Source of the DNA: Candidatus Magasanikiibacteriota bacterium
GTDB taxonomy: Bacteria > Patescibacteriota > Patescibacteriia > Magasanikbacterales > UBA922
Direction: 5' to 3'
Assembly: GCA_023246555.1 (NCBI GenBank)
Contig: JAHFIC010000004.1
Coordinates: 1 to 39,343 of the forward strand
Length of the DNA stretch: 39,343 nt
The notes under the pieces are model-generated. The model searched no databases, was not told the origin of the DNA, and saw nothing but the letters and a program-made list of their open reading frames with translations. The translations under genes were made by a program, and so were the position numbers. Positions within the stretch are counted from its first letter, which is position 1, and the number at the start of each line of letters is the position of its first letter. Shown piece after piece: positions 16,306 to 24,671 of the stretch.

Positions 16306-18366
16306 TCACGAATTCTTGTTATCTGCCGGATGCGCTTTTGCACCCAAAAACAGCCGATTGGCAAACTCCGGAAACCACGGAACGACAAACCGCAAAAAAA
16401 CACGGCTGACCGTAACGGCGGAGAATAGACTCATAAGCACCCCGATGGCAAGCGTAATCGCGAACCCTTTCACAAAGCTAATACCAAACCACAAGAGAAG
16501 ACTGCAGCTAATGAGCGTTGAAAGATGGCTGTCCCGAATGGAGGACCACGCACGTAAAAATCCTTCTTCCACCGCCGCCCGGAGACTTTTGCCACTTCGC
16601 AATTCTTCTTTCATGCGTTCAAAAATAAGAACATTCGCATCAACGGCAGCGCCAATAGAAAGAACAAAACCAGCAATGCCTGCCAAAGTGAGTGTAATGC
16701 CGAAGAGTTTAAATATGGCCAGGCTCACCGTGATATACACCAGAAGCGCAATCGCAGAAATCAACCCCGGCAAACGATAATACAGCACCATAAAAAGAAT
16801 CACCAGGAGAAAACCAGCGATGCCCGCATGCAAACTCTTGGTGATAGAATCCGCGCCAAGCGTAGCCCCGAGCGACTGCTGACCAATAAGCTCTACCGGC
16901 ACAGGCAGAGCGCCCGCATTCAAACGTTGCGTAAGGAGTCTTGCTTCAGCAATCGTGAAGTTCCCCGTAATGACTGCTTTACCCTCCGCAATTGCCTGCT
17001 GTACCGTAGGGATGCTAATTGGCTGTCCATCTAAGAAAATTGCAACTGGTTTCCCGACATTTCTTGTGGTAATTTCTTCAAACAACTTTCTCCCCTCTTC
17101 ATTGAATGTGAGGGACACCTGTACCGCGCCCGTCGTCGGATCTTGAACCACTTCAGAACGCGCCAACTGCTTCCCGGACAAACCGGTATTTTTCCATGGA
17201 TCGACAGGAGGGAGAAAATCAGCCTCACTTTTCGTGCGAACAAGAATGCGGGAGATATCGTATTCTTGTGGTGTCTCTTCGGCAGTTTTCCAAATAATGT
17301 GATATCCGAATTGCGTCTCAACTGGTCCGATAATTTCTCCGACTTTTGCTCCAAAAATTGCAGATTCAAATGTCGGTACCATGGCGCCTTTTGGGAAAAA
17401 TCCCAAATCACCGCTATTATCGCGATTGCTGGCATCCGCGGAATATTCTTTGGCCAACGCCGCGAAGGTGTCCGCATTCGCTTGCGTATATATTTCCTGT
17501 GCTTTGGCGAATGCCTCTTCTTTTGTGTATTTGGTATCCGTACAGCTTGTGGAACCAAGATAACAGATCAAGATGTGACTGGCGCGCACTTCGGAAGCAC
17601 CTGCCTTTTCCACCCCACGCTTGGCAATACTATAACCGTCGGCTGTCCGGATGAGGGTTGATGAGATCTGTTCTTCTTTGGCTGTTTTTGCCCATTCATA
17701 GAGAGCAGCAAACGGGGTGCTTTTACCGATGGAGCCTAAGAAGCCGCCATTGTTTTTGCTCTGCTCATCTTCAGATGATTCTTTTGCAACCGCGGCAAAA
17801 TCAGCCCCACCACGGACTTTTTTCAACAACTCTTTTCCTCGTTTTTCCGCGTCTTTGTTCATTGCATCAAGCTGTTGTTTTTCCTCTGCCGTAAGCTCGC
17901 GAGGTGGGTCGGTATTTCCTTCACGAAATTCCAAAATCGGTGTTTCACCAATCATGGCGATGGCCTCTGCCACATCTGAAACCCCCGGCAATTCAACAAT
18001 CAGTCGAAATTCATCGCCAACTTTTGTGTTTTGAATATTTGGCTCTCCAACACCAAGGCCATTGACCCGGCGATCAATAACGTCACGCACGCCCTCTACG
18101 GCCTGCGCGCGATCAGCCTCTGGAATATCCGAAACATCTGCCGCATATGAAAGTTGGGTTCCTCCTTGAAGATCAAGCCCAAGACGAAAATTCTTTTCCG
18201 GAATGTGCGGCAATCCTAAAGCCACGGATTGATTAATAAGATCAATCGCTCGGTTGGTATACCCGGGAGCAACAAACATTCCGGCAATGATCAGGAGACC
18301 AAAAACACCGGCAATCCCCCATCGGATTTTCGCGCGTAATTTCGATGCAACCTCAACCCTCGGCAT
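16306..18366 (-). CDS. secD: protein translocase subunit SecD with inserted parvulin (PpiC) domains
   Basis: A 686-aa protein, clearly longer than simple Gram-positive-type SecD. The N-terminal helix (17-35) and FRLGLDLQGGTQLSY begin the normal P1 head, which is interrupted after ETPILEFRE (about 148). An insert of about 220 residues follows. It contains a degenerate parvulin-like half (about 175-252: GADFAAVAKESSEDE, NNGGFLG, ADGYSIAKR) and a full parvulin domain (about 257-362: VRASHILI, AKEYSADASN, SGDLGFFPKGAMVPTFE, FGYHIIWK). The P1 head then resumes (VSLTFNEEGRKLFEEIT) and the membrane domain has GAAVDANVLIFERMKEEL. So a prolyl isomerase/chaperone is built into the export motor. Its promoter lies in the end of the Nudix gene. 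Confidence 0.95.
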   Translation of the reverse strand: MPRVEVASKLRAKIRWGIAGVFGLLIIAGMFVAPGYTNRAIDLINQSVALGLPHIPEKNFRLGLDLQGGTQLSYAADVSDIPEADRAQAVEGVRDVIDRRVNGLGVGEPNIQNTKVGDEFRLIVELPGVSDVAEAIAMIGETPILEFREGNTDPPRELTAEEKQQLDAMNKDAEKRGKELLKKVRGGADFAAVAKESSEDEQSKNNGGFLGSIGKSTPFAALYEWAKTAKEEQISSTLIRTADGYSIAKRGVEKAGASEVRASHILICYLGSTSCTDTKYTKEEAFAKAQEIYTQANADTFAALAKEYSADASNRDNSGDLGFFPKGAMVPTFESAIFGAKVGEIIGPVETQFGYHIIWKTAEETPQEYDISRILVRTKSEADFLPPVDPWKNTGLSGKQLARSEVVQDPTTGAVQVSLTFNEEGRKLFEEITTRNVGKPVAIFLDGQPISIPTVQQAIAEGKAVITGNFTIAEARLLTQRLNAGALPVPVELIGQQSLGATLGADSITKSLHAGIAGFLLVILFMVLYYRLPGLISAIALLVYITVSLAIFKLFGITLTLAGIAGFVLSIGAAVDANVLIFERMKEELRSGKSLRAAVEEGFLRAWSSIRDSHLSTLISCSLLLWFGISFVKGFAITLAIGVLMSLFSAVTVSRVFLRFVVPWFPEFANRLFLGAKAHPADNKNS

Positions 18367-18394
18367 ACAAATAATTTCAAAGCAAAGTGGAATT

Positions 18395-18423
18395 ATTGTA
18401 CGATAGTGTGTTTAATCCGTCAA
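18395..18423 (-). promoter_or_regulatory. sigma70 promoter for secDF
   Basis: Minus-strand TTGACG (18423-18418), 17-bp spacer, TACAAT (18400-18395). The -35 overlaps the last codons of the Nudix gene. The expected leader is about 22 nt and has no Shine-Dalgarno. Confidence 0.7.
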
Positions 18424-18873
18424 GGACGGCCTATCCCAGTAGTGCCGGCCATGTCGATAGGCATCAATTTTCAATTGTGCCGGGCCAAACAGCGGATCCG
18501 GAAGCGCATTGATGTCATACCATTGCCAACCACAAATTTTCTCCGGTTCAAGATTCTGCGGCTCTCCAAAAGCCCAGTCCGCGACAATGCCGATATCCAC
18601 ATAGTGCTTCGGCGCGTACCAATCGAGGTTTGCAAGCGACAGAAAACGAATGTTCTTGATTTCGACGCCGCACTCTTCGCGTGTTTCCCGCCTTGCGCAA
18701 TCCTCAAATGATTCCATGTATTCCAGATGCCCGCCCGGAAAGGAATAATCGCCCGCGCCGTGCGAACCGATTCTTCGGCCAACCAAAATTTTTTTATCTT
18801 TAAAAATAAGGACGCCGATGCCGACTCGGGGATATTTCTGAACTTCAATATTTGGAGATACATTATTGTCCAT
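18412..18873 (-). CDS. Nudix hydrolase
   Basis: A 153-aa hydrolase of nucleoside-diphosphate-linked substrates. A complete Nudix box lies in the first half: GGHLEYMESFEDCARRETRE followed by ECGV, with the metal-binding REXXEE. The MGIGVLIFKDKKILVGRR-like lead-in (VGIGVLIFKDKKILVGRR here) and FGEPQNLEPEKICGWQWYDI resemble the dGTP/CTP pyrophosphohydrolase (MutT/NUDT15-like) branch, so nucleotide-pool cleaning is plausible. The ATG at 18873 overlaps the secA stop by 11 bp, so it is translationally coupled to secA. A longer frame up to 18972 is only the shadow of secA. Confidence 0.88.
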   Translation of the reverse strand: MDNNVSPNIEVQKYPRVGIGVLIFKDKKILVGRRIGSHGAGDYSFPGGHLEYMESFEDCARRETREECGVEIKNIRFLSLANLDWYAPKHYVDIGIVADWAFGEPQNLEPEKICGWQWYDINALPDPLFGPAQLKIDAYRHGRHYWDRPSLTD

Positions 18874-21631
18874 GACACTTCTTATATTTCTTTCCGCTAC
18901 CGCAAGGACACGGGTCATTGCGACCGACTTTCGCGGCTCCCCCATGGCCGGTATTCGCTTGGGAGTGTTCACCGCCCATTTCTTTTTCCGCGCCTTGAAG
19001 TGTCAGCCGATCGGAGGCCATGATCGTTGGCGCTAGCTGAAACCCGATACCGATTTTAAAGAATGAGTAAACGATCTCTTTTTGAATACTCGCCTGCAAT
19101 TCTTGAAACAGCTGATAGGTTTCCTTTTTATACTCGACCAATGGGTCTCGCTGGCCATACCCGCGCAGTCCAATACCGGTTCTCAAATAATCAATCGCAA
19201 GCAGATGATCCACCCAAAGCGTATCGATCGCGCGCAGGAGAACACCTTTTTCCACTTCACGCATAAGGCTTTGGTCTGGTATTTTCCCCTCAATCCGGGC
19301 ATACTCTTCTTTCGCCCGATCAAAGAGGTAGACAGAAAGCGCTTCCCGCGCAAGAACTTCATCGAGTTTTCCATTCTGCACCGGCGTCATGGCCGACAAT
19401 TTTTCTTCGTCTTCTGCCGACAATGGAAAAATGGTTTTTGTTGTTTCAATTATTTCTCGCATATTCCAACCACGCTCATGAGAGACTTCGGCAGCTGGAG
19501 ATTTTGACATTTCGAAAGTATCTGTTGTTGGATTTGTATGAAAAGAAACGACAAATTCGATCTCTTGTTCTATCAACTCAAGGATCATGTCTTTTGTTTT
19601 TTCAGATTCTAAAATATCGCGGCGGCGCTTATAGATGACTTGGCGATGTTTGTTCAAAACGTCATCGTACTCAAGCAAATGCTTTCGCATGTCAAAATGA
19701 TGACTTTCCACTTTTTTCTGCGCCGTTTCGAGGAGTTTCGTGATCATGCCCTGCTCGATTGGCATATCATCCGGCACATTGAGCCGGGTCATGACATTCT
19801 TCAATCGGTCGCCGGCAAAAATACGCATCAGATCATCGTCGGTCGAAACAAGAAATTGTGTCTCACCGGGGTCACCCTGACGCGCCGATCGCCCGCGAAG
19901 CTGGTTGTCGATACGGCGAGACTCATGCCGTTCGGTGCCGAGCACAAAAAGCCCTCCGGCCCCGATAACGGTCTCGACATCGGTGGACTCTCCCGGAACG
20001 CCGCCCAATTTAATATCCACGCCGCGACCCGCCATGTTCGTGGCCAGCGTCACCGCTCCGGGCCGTCCGGCTTGGGCAATAATTTCACCCTCGCGCTCAT
20101 GATTTTTTGCATTCAAAATTTCATGCGTAATTCCATTCGCGGTGAGATATTCCGAAAGCGCTTCATTCTTTTCCACCGAAATGGTGCCAATAAGGATTGG
20201 TTGTTTCTTTTCTTGGCATTCCTTCACGCGATCAATAATTGCTTTGTACTTGCCGAGTTCTGTTTTGTAAATCCGATCATTATGATCGGTGCGGCAGTCG
20301 GCTTTATTTGTTGGGATAACCACCACCTCAAGATTGTATATTTTCCCAAATTCCTCGGCTTCCGTGACCGCCGTCCCGGTCATGCCGGCGAGTTTTCCAT
20401 ACATGCGGAACAAATTTTGAAACGTAATCGTTGCCAAAGTCTGGCTTTCGCGCTGAATCGGTAAATGCTCTTTGGCTTCAATCGCTTGATGCAACCCTTC
20501 AGAATACCGGCGCCCCGGCATTTTCCGGCCGGTAAACTCATCGATAATAACAATTTCTTCTCCGTCAACCACATACTCGCGATCGCGCGTAAAAAGGACT
20601 TCGGCCTTAAGCGCTTGTTCAATATGGTGAACGAGCCCAATACCGCCTTCCACGTATAAATTCTCCATGCCAAGCCAACTCTCAAATTTTGCAATCCCAG
20701 CATCGGTGAGCGTCGCCGCGCGCAATTTTTCATCAACATTGTAATCATCGTTTTCTTTCAGTTGTTTGACGAGCGATGCGAACCGATAGTACTGATCGGT
20801 CGCCTTTTCGGCCGCCGCGGAAATAATCAAAGGCGTGCGCGCTTCATCGATGAGAATGGAATCGATTTCATCGACAATCGCATATGGCATCTCGGTTCCT
20901 GGCCGCATGACCATATCGCCCAAACGCTGAACCATGTTGTCACGAAGATAATCAAAACCGAACTCATTGTTCGTGCCGTAGGTGATATCGCATCGATACG
21001 CCTCTTGCCGAGAGCAAGGACGGAGATACTCGTATTCCACCTTGAAGCCACCAAGCGTATCGCGCTCAATATCAAGAGCGCTGCCTTCGGCTCTCGACTC
21101 AACGCCGTTTGCTGATTGCTGACTGCTCATAGCCGCATCGTACACATAACTCACCCGCTGATTTTGTATGATTCCCACGGTCAGTCCAAGCGCGTCATAA
21201 ATCTGGCCCATCCAGACCGCATCACGACGAGCCAGATAATCATTGACCGTGACCACATGGACGCCCTTGCCCGTGAGCGCGTTCAAATACGCCGGGAGCG
21301 TTGCGACCAATGTTTTCCCTTCACCAGTGCGCATTTCAGCAATTTTCCCCTGGTGCAATACGATGCCGCCCAGAAGCTGGACATCGAAATGGCGCATGCC
21401 GGTAACGCGGTGAGACACTTCACGGACGATGGCAAAGGCATCGGGTAACATGTCGTCGAGTGTTTTTCCGTTCTTGAGCGCGTCTTTTAATTCCTGCGTT
21501 TTGGCCTTGAGCGCTTCATCAGAAAAAATTTTGTAGGCCGATTCAAGACGGTTAATCTCATCCACGATCGGCTGTAATCCTCGGAGAAACTTTGCGTTTG
21601 GGTCGCCGAAAATCTTGGTAATGAGGGACAT
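18863..21631 (-). CDS. secA: preprotein translocase ATPase SecA
   Basis: A 922-aa motor that pushes unfolded proteins through SecYEG. It has Walker A MRTGEGKTLVATLPAYL, DEAD-like VDEIDSILIDEARTP, ATNMAGRGVDIKLGG and RRIDNQLRGRSARQGDPGE. The C-terminal zinc motif is CPCGSGKKYKKCH. The start is ATG 21631 (MSLITKIFGDP); a longer reading adds six residues. Between the nucleotide-binding elements there is a lineage insert (about SSQQSANGVESRAEGSALDI) that coincides with heptanucleotide repeats at 21109-21129. The promoter is at 21653-21681, with a leader of about 15 nt and no Shine-Dalgarno. The Nudix gene is coupled downstream. Confidence 0.97.
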   Translation of the reverse strand: MSLITKIFGDPNAKFLRGLQPIVDEINRLESAYKIFSDEALKAKTQELKDALKNGKTLDDMLPDAFAIVREVSHRVTGMRHFDVQLLGGIVLHQGKIAEMRTGEGKTLVATLPAYLNALTGKGVHVVTVNDYLARRDAVWMGQIYDALGLTVGIIQNQRVSYVYDAAMSSQQSANGVESRAEGSALDIERDTLGGFKVEYEYLRPCSRQEAYRCDITYGTNNEFGFDYLRDNMVQRLGDMVMRPGTEMPYAIVDEIDSILIDEARTPLIISAAAEKATDQYYRFASLVKQLKENDDYNVDEKLRAATLTDAGIAKFESWLGMENLYVEGGIGLVHHIEQALKAEVLFTRDREYVVDGEEIVIIDEFTGRKMPGRRYSEGLHQAIEAKEHLPIQRESQTLATITFQNLFRMYGKLAGMTGTAVTEAEEFGKIYNLEVVVIPTNKADCRTDHNDRIYKTELGKYKAIIDRVKECQEKKQPILIGTISVEKNEALSEYLTANGITHEILNAKNHEREGEIIAQAGRPGAVTLATNMAGRGVDIKLGGVPGESTDVETVIGAGGLFVLGTERHESRRIDNQLRGRSARQGDPGETQFLVSTDDDLMRIFAGDRLKNVMTRLNVPDDMPIEQGMITKLLETAQKKVESHHFDMRKHLLEYDDVLNKHRQVIYKRRRDILESEKTKDMILELIEQEIEFVVSFHTNPTTDTFEMSKSPAAEVSHERGWNMREIIETTKTIFPLSAEDEEKLSAMTPVQNGKLDEVLAREALSVYLFDRAKEEYARIEGKIPDQSLMREVEKGVLLRAIDTLWVDHLLAIDYLRTGIGLRGYGQRDPLVEYKKETYQLFQELQASIQKEIVYSFFKIGIGFQLAPTIMASDRLTLQGAEKEMGGEHSQANTGHGGAAKVGRNDPCPCGSGKKYKKCHGQ
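21109..21129. repeat. three heptanucleotide repeats inside secA
   Basis: Three 7-bp units (TTGCTGA twice, then CTGCTCA), in frame. On the minus strand they encode part of the segment SSQQSAN in a variable insert of SecA. Confidence 0.55.
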
Positions 21632-21652
21632 AAAAATATATACGACCACTCA

Positions 21653-21681
21653 ACAATAGCAATTTTTCGGACGCTTGACAA
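21653..21681 (-). promoter_or_regulatory. sigma70 promoter for secA
   Basis: Minus-strand TTGTCA (21681-21676), 17-bp spacer, TATTGT (21658-21653). It shares its -35 bases with the divergent promoter at 21675-21703. Confidence 0.65.
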
Positions 21682-21703
21682 CCCCCAAAAGGTGTTATAG
21701 GAT
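21675..21703 (+). promoter_or_regulatory. divergent sigma70 promoter for the 58-aa peptide gene
   Basis: TTGACA (21675-21680), 17-bp spacer, TAGGAT (21698-21703). The perfect -35 overlaps the secA -35 on the other strand by five bases, so RNA polymerase can occupy only one of the two at a time. Confidence 0.6.
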
Positions 21704-21894
21704 TATTCATCCCTTCCCGACTGAAGGGCGCAGTGATACTTCACTGGACATGTTCTTTTACACGAAAGATTGGACGAGCGTCTGGTTACCATAGGGAACA
21801 ATGGTCGCCGTCATGCTCGTCTGATCCTCGCTACAACTCACTTTCCTCACCCGCCGTATGCCGGCAGGTGAGCTACCCTTGAGGAGGGTAAAAC
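21704..21894 (+). ncRNA. structured leader RNA upstream of the 58-aa membrane peptide
   Basis: About 190 nt without a convincing gene but with stacked inverted repeats. They are CCCTT/AAGGG near 21710-21727, CAGTGA/TCACTG at 21731-21746, GACGAGC/GCTCGTC closing a larger arm with inner ACCAT/ATGGT, CACC-GCCG/CGGC-GGTG around 21848-21870, and TACCC/GGGTA around the ribosome binding site. The last would place GAGGAGG in or beside a hairpin loop. A 14-codon frame at 21750-21794 could be a leader peptide but has no Shine-Dalgarno. I recognise no known riboswitch class. Confidence 0.4.
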
Positions 21895-22071
21895 ATGAGG
21901 AATCTCTTGCTGCTCGCCGGGGTCTTGGATCTCTTTTTTCTGTTGCTCCTGACCGGAGCAACCAACGGGTGGGCGGGGTTGCTGACCAACGCCCTCGCGT
22001 GGTCAATTTTCCTGACCAAGGTCGGCCAAATCTCGCTGATCGCGTGGGCGATGAAAAAGAGGGTCGAATAG
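21895..22071 (+). CDS. 58-aa hydrophobic membrane peptide
   Basis: ATG 21895 to TAG 22071, with GAGGAGG about 8 nt upstream, the strongest Shine-Dalgarno in the window. It has two hydrophobic stretches (LLLLAGVLDLFFLLLLTG and LAWSIFL...ISLIAW) and a basic-acidic tail KKRVE. It is the only gene of its transcript, with its own promoter, structured leader and intrinsic terminator. I recognise no family. Size, hydrophobicity and the structured leader recall type I toxin peptides, but no antisense RNA is proven and a simple membrane-associated small protein is equally possible. Confidence 0.7.
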   Translation: MRNLLLLAGVLDLFFLLLLTGATNGWAGLLTNALAWSIFLTKVGQISLIAWAMKKRVE

Positions 22072-22099
22072 ACCTAACCCGCACAACCATCGGCCACTG

Positions 22100-22137
22100 G
22101 CCCGTCTCGACACCTCGTCGGGGCGGGCTCGTTTTTT
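22100..22137 (+). terminator. intrinsic terminator after the 58-aa peptide gene
   Basis: Stem GCCCG (22100-22104) with CGGGC (22124-22128) plus inner CGA/TCG pairs, followed by CTCGTTTTTTG. It sits 29 bp after the stop codon and just before the HAD promoter. Confidence 0.75.
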
Positions 22138-22140
22138 GTA

Positions 22141-22169
22141 TTGACCAAACACACATAAGCTGATATAAG
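22141..22169 (+). promoter_or_regulatory. sigma70 promoter for the HAD gene
   Basis: TTGACC (22141-22146), 17-bp spacer, TATAAG (22164-22169). A GGAGG (22176-22180) lies 9 nt before the ATG at 22190, giving a short leader with a strong ribosome binding site. Confidence 0.75.
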
Positions 22170-22189
22170 AATTACGGAGGAACTACAAA

Positions 22190-22846
22190 ATGGAATTCCG
22201 CTGTGTGATCTTTGACGCTGGACAGGTTCTGGTAAACTTCCGGAACGACCGATTGCTTCAGGCCCTTGCCGAAAAAAGCGAAGCCGAGCCGACAAGAGGT
22301 ACTCCGGCGTACCTCGACTATCTACTGTTCGAAGCGCCGGAGGCTCTGGTCAAACCATTCGAACGAGGCGAATGGACAAGCACGCAGTTCTTCCAGATCG
22401 TGCGAGCGGCCATCAACGCCCCGTCCCTCACGGAAGATGAATTCTTCCGCATCTGGAACGATATCTTTCTCCCGAACCTCGGCATCGACACGGTGCTCGA
22501 CCGGATTCAGAAGGGTGTCCGGAAGATGATTCTCTCCAACACCAACCCGCTTCACTGGGGAGAGGTGAAACGAGGCCAGGAGGCCCTGCTCAAACATTTC
22601 CCGGACGATGCCCAAATTCTCTCGTATCGAGAGAAAGCGAGGAAACCGGAAGAAAAAATCTTCCGCGCCGCTCTCGAGCGCGCCGACGTGGCGCCGGGGC
22701 GAATCGTCTACGTCGACGATCGCCAAGAAAATCTCGACACCTTCGTCGAATTCGGCGTACACGGAATCCGCTATGACTGTCGCACGGACAATGCGCGGGT
22801 GCTCGCAAGCCAACTCGAAGAGCTCAACGTGATCGCGACATTCTAA
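22190..22846 (+). CDS. HAD-superfamily hydrolase
   Basis: A 218-aa protein of the haloacid dehalogenase fold, probably a small-molecule phosphatase. Motif I is FDAGQVLV (nucleophile D9; the second Asp of DxD is replaced by Gly, as in YihX-like members). Motif II is ILSNTNPLHW, the motif III lysine is in KARKPEEKIF, and motif IV is VYVDDRQENLD. The helical cap lies at about 20-105. The substrate is not predictable. It is a single-gene transcript with a clear promoter, GGAGG and terminator. Codon use is GC-richer than in neighbouring minus-strand genes. Confidence 0.88.
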   Translation: MEFRCVIFDAGQVLVNFRNDRLLQALAEKSEAEPTRGTPAYLDYLLFEAPEALVKPFERGEWTSTQFFQIVRAAINAPSLTEDEFFRIWNDIFLPNLGIDTVLDRIQKGVRKMILSNTNPLHWGEVKRGQEALLKHFPDDAQILSYREKARKPEEKIFRAALERADVAPGRIVYVDDRQENLDTFVEFGVHGIRYDCRTDNARVLASQLEELNVIATF

Positions 22847-22876
22847 AATAAGATTCAGAACAGACCCGCCAACCAA

Positions 22877-22917
22877 AAGCCCGCCCGAGGAGACTCGCGA
22901 CGGGCTTCATTTTTTTT
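22877..22917 (+). terminator. intrinsic terminator after the HAD gene
   Basis: AAGCCCG (22877-22883) pairs with CGGGCTT (22901-22907), with inner CGAG/CTCG, followed by a run of eight T. It lies between the convergent HAD and hpf genes. Confidence 0.8.
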
Positions 22918-22921
22918 AAAC

Positions 22922-23269
22922 TTACTCTTCTTGGTATTCTTTTTGGGCTCGAATGCCCTTTTTGTCCTTTGTGCGCATTTTTTCTTTCCGCTTTTCGAGA
23001 TCCACTTTCAGGTGATCTTTCACCTTATCAATCGCTTTATAGAGATCCTCCGAATCCTTCTCTACGCGAACCAACTCCCCGGGCACATGCAGATTTACTT
23101 CCGCATAAAAAATCTTGCCCTTATTGTGATGATGCGAACGCAGGCCGATGTCAATATCCGCTTGCCGGATATTGTCGAAAAACTTCGTGAGTCCGCTGAT
23201 TTTTTCTTCCGCGTACTGTTTGATTGCTGTGGTGAGTTCAATCCCCGTACCGTGGATGTTGATGATCAT
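22922..23269 (-). CDS. hpf: ribosome hibernation promoting factor (HPF/RaiA family, short form)
   Basis: A 115-aa protein of the HPF/YfiA family, which binds the 30S decoding region and inactivates ribosomes in stress or starvation. It begins MIINIHGTGIELTTAIKQYAEEK, has the conserved DIDIGLRSHHHNKGKIFYAEVNLHVPG, and ends in a basic helix DHLKVDLEKRKEKMR. It lacks the C-terminal dimerisation domain of long HPF. The start is ATG 23269; a TTG two codons upstream is less likely. It is the last gene of the murB transcript and lies 11 bp after the 461-aa gene. Confidence 0.92.
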   Translation of the reverse strand: MIINIHGTGIELTTAIKQYAEEKISGLTKFFDNIRQADIDIGLRSHHHNKGKIFYAEVNLHVPGELVRVEKDSEDLYKAIDKVKDHLKVDLEKRKEKMRTKDKKGIRAQKEYQEE

Positions 23270-23280
23270 ACGCAAAAAAA

Positions 23281-24666
23281 TTATGATGTTTGTCGTTCAC
23301 GAATAAGCTGTTCTATCTTGGCAAGCGTCTTTTCCTCCTCATCACCTCCAACGAGCACCTCATCGATTTGTCTTTTCAATTCGCCGCTTGGATCGCTTTC
23401 TTGAAGAATCGAATCAACTGAAACGTGCTGGGTCTTGCCGAACAATTTTCTCACCAACTTCCCTAATCGATTCTCATCAACCAATGTTTCAATCCTTAAA
23501 GAAATTCTTTCGGGTGGAACGTCGGATTGTCCGACAAAATCCGTTCTTTCTGCAGGAGTAAGCGATGCGAGAAAATCCCTTTTTGTATCCCGCAAAACTT
23601 GATTCTTTGCCGCAGCTAATTCTCCCTTTCCCACGGCTCTGTTTCCACCACGTACACGCAAACCTTGCATAGCAGTGATAAATGAATCACTGGCCACTTG
23701 CGGCAATGTGAGATACTTGGCACTCTTTGTGTCAATCCCTGTTAAAACAAAAACACGAAGCGGAATAATTTTCCCTCTTTCATTTTCAGGATAAATACGA
23801 ACGACCCGTTTTGCTTGCTCAACTTTTCGTTCTGAAGGAGCTTCTCCTTCTCGCAATAGACGAAGTCCTGAAACATCGCCTCGCACAAAACGATCTTTTG
23901 CACTTTCTTTTCTCGGCAGAGTTACCTTCAATTCCTTAACGCCGAAATCCATTTGTAACTTTTGTGGATCATCGTGATACAAACGCCCCATGGCGTGTAT
24001 ATGCTCAGACAAACGGTCTGGGTTGTGCGCTGGAATCCCTTGATAGATAAGATCGTCTGAGATTATTTTCATCTGTGTATCGATAGCGTCATCATGAGTA
24101 TCAGGGAACCGCTCAGGTTGGGGATCCGCAAGACTCTCGGCTGCCATGCGCGCGTGAATCATTTCTCTTTTCAATTGGGGCAATACCTCTTTTGGCCAAC
24201 CAGCAATCGTGCCTTTTTCTTGCAGCTCGATCAATTTCTCTTGATCAAGTCGTGCACCAAGAATTCCAAAAAGTCTGTCTTGATTTTCTGTGTCAGTTTC
24301 TTCAAGTGCTATTCGAAACATCCCTTTGAGAATACTTCGAACGCCATCAAAAGTAAGATCGTTCGATGTTGACCCAAAAAGCCGCGCCATTCCTTCAAAG
24401 GAATACAAGCGCTGTAATATGTGGCCTGACCGTGTATAGATATCACGCAAAGCAGTGTTGGCGTCTTCGAGCGATATTTGTTGAGAATTACACTGCTCAA
24501 AGATACGACGAATTTCAGATTTTGTGGCTTCAATACTACGACGAACTTCCACCGCTGGTTCAGGAATATTAAAAAGCTCTTGTTTTTCAGTACTCGGTGC
24601 CGTGGCTCTTTTTTGTTCTCCTGATATGGCAAGAATTTTTTCCATGTCCTCACCGCGTTCATTCAT
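23281..24666 (-). CDS. conserved-looking cytosolic protein, unknown function
   Basis: A 461-aa soluble, mainly helical protein with many Glu/Arg/Lys residues and no membrane segment or signal peptide. Segments such as VEVRRSIEATKSEIRRIFEQ suggest coiled coil near residues 35-80. The C-terminal half has LPQVASDSFITAMQGLRVRG and repeated charged helices. I recognise no family. It starts 5 bp after murB and ends 11 bp before hpf, so the three form one transcript. An alternative start eight codons in (MEKILAIS) has GTGAGG just upstream. Confidence 0.75.
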   Translation of the reverse strand: MNERGEDMEKILAISGEQKRATAPSTEKQELFNIPEPAVEVRRSIEATKSEIRRIFEQCNSQQISLEDANTALRDIYTRSGHILQRLYSFEGMARLFGSTSNDLTFDGVRSILKGMFRIALEETDTENQDRLFGILGARLDQEKLIELQEKGTIAGWPKEVLPQLKREMIHARMAAESLADPQPERFPDTHDDAIDTQMKIISDDLIYQGIPAHNPDRLSEHIHAMGRLYHDDPQKLQMDFGVKELKVTLPRKESAKDRFVRGDVSGLRLLREGEAPSERKVEQAKRVVRIYPENERGKIIPLRVFVLTGIDTKSAKYLTLPQVASDSFITAMQGLRVRGGNRAVGKGELAAAKNQVLRDTKRDFLASLTPAERTDFVGQSDVPPERISLRIETLVDENRLGKLVRKLFGKTQHVSVDSILQESDPSGELKRQIDEVLVGGDEEEKTLAKIEQLIRERQTS

Positions 24667-24671
24667 AGTAT

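Noticed and set aside
19640..20464. 274-codon plus-strand frame
   Set aside because: It lies wholly opposite secA, has no recognisable domain or ribosome binding site, and its composition is that of an antisense shadow.
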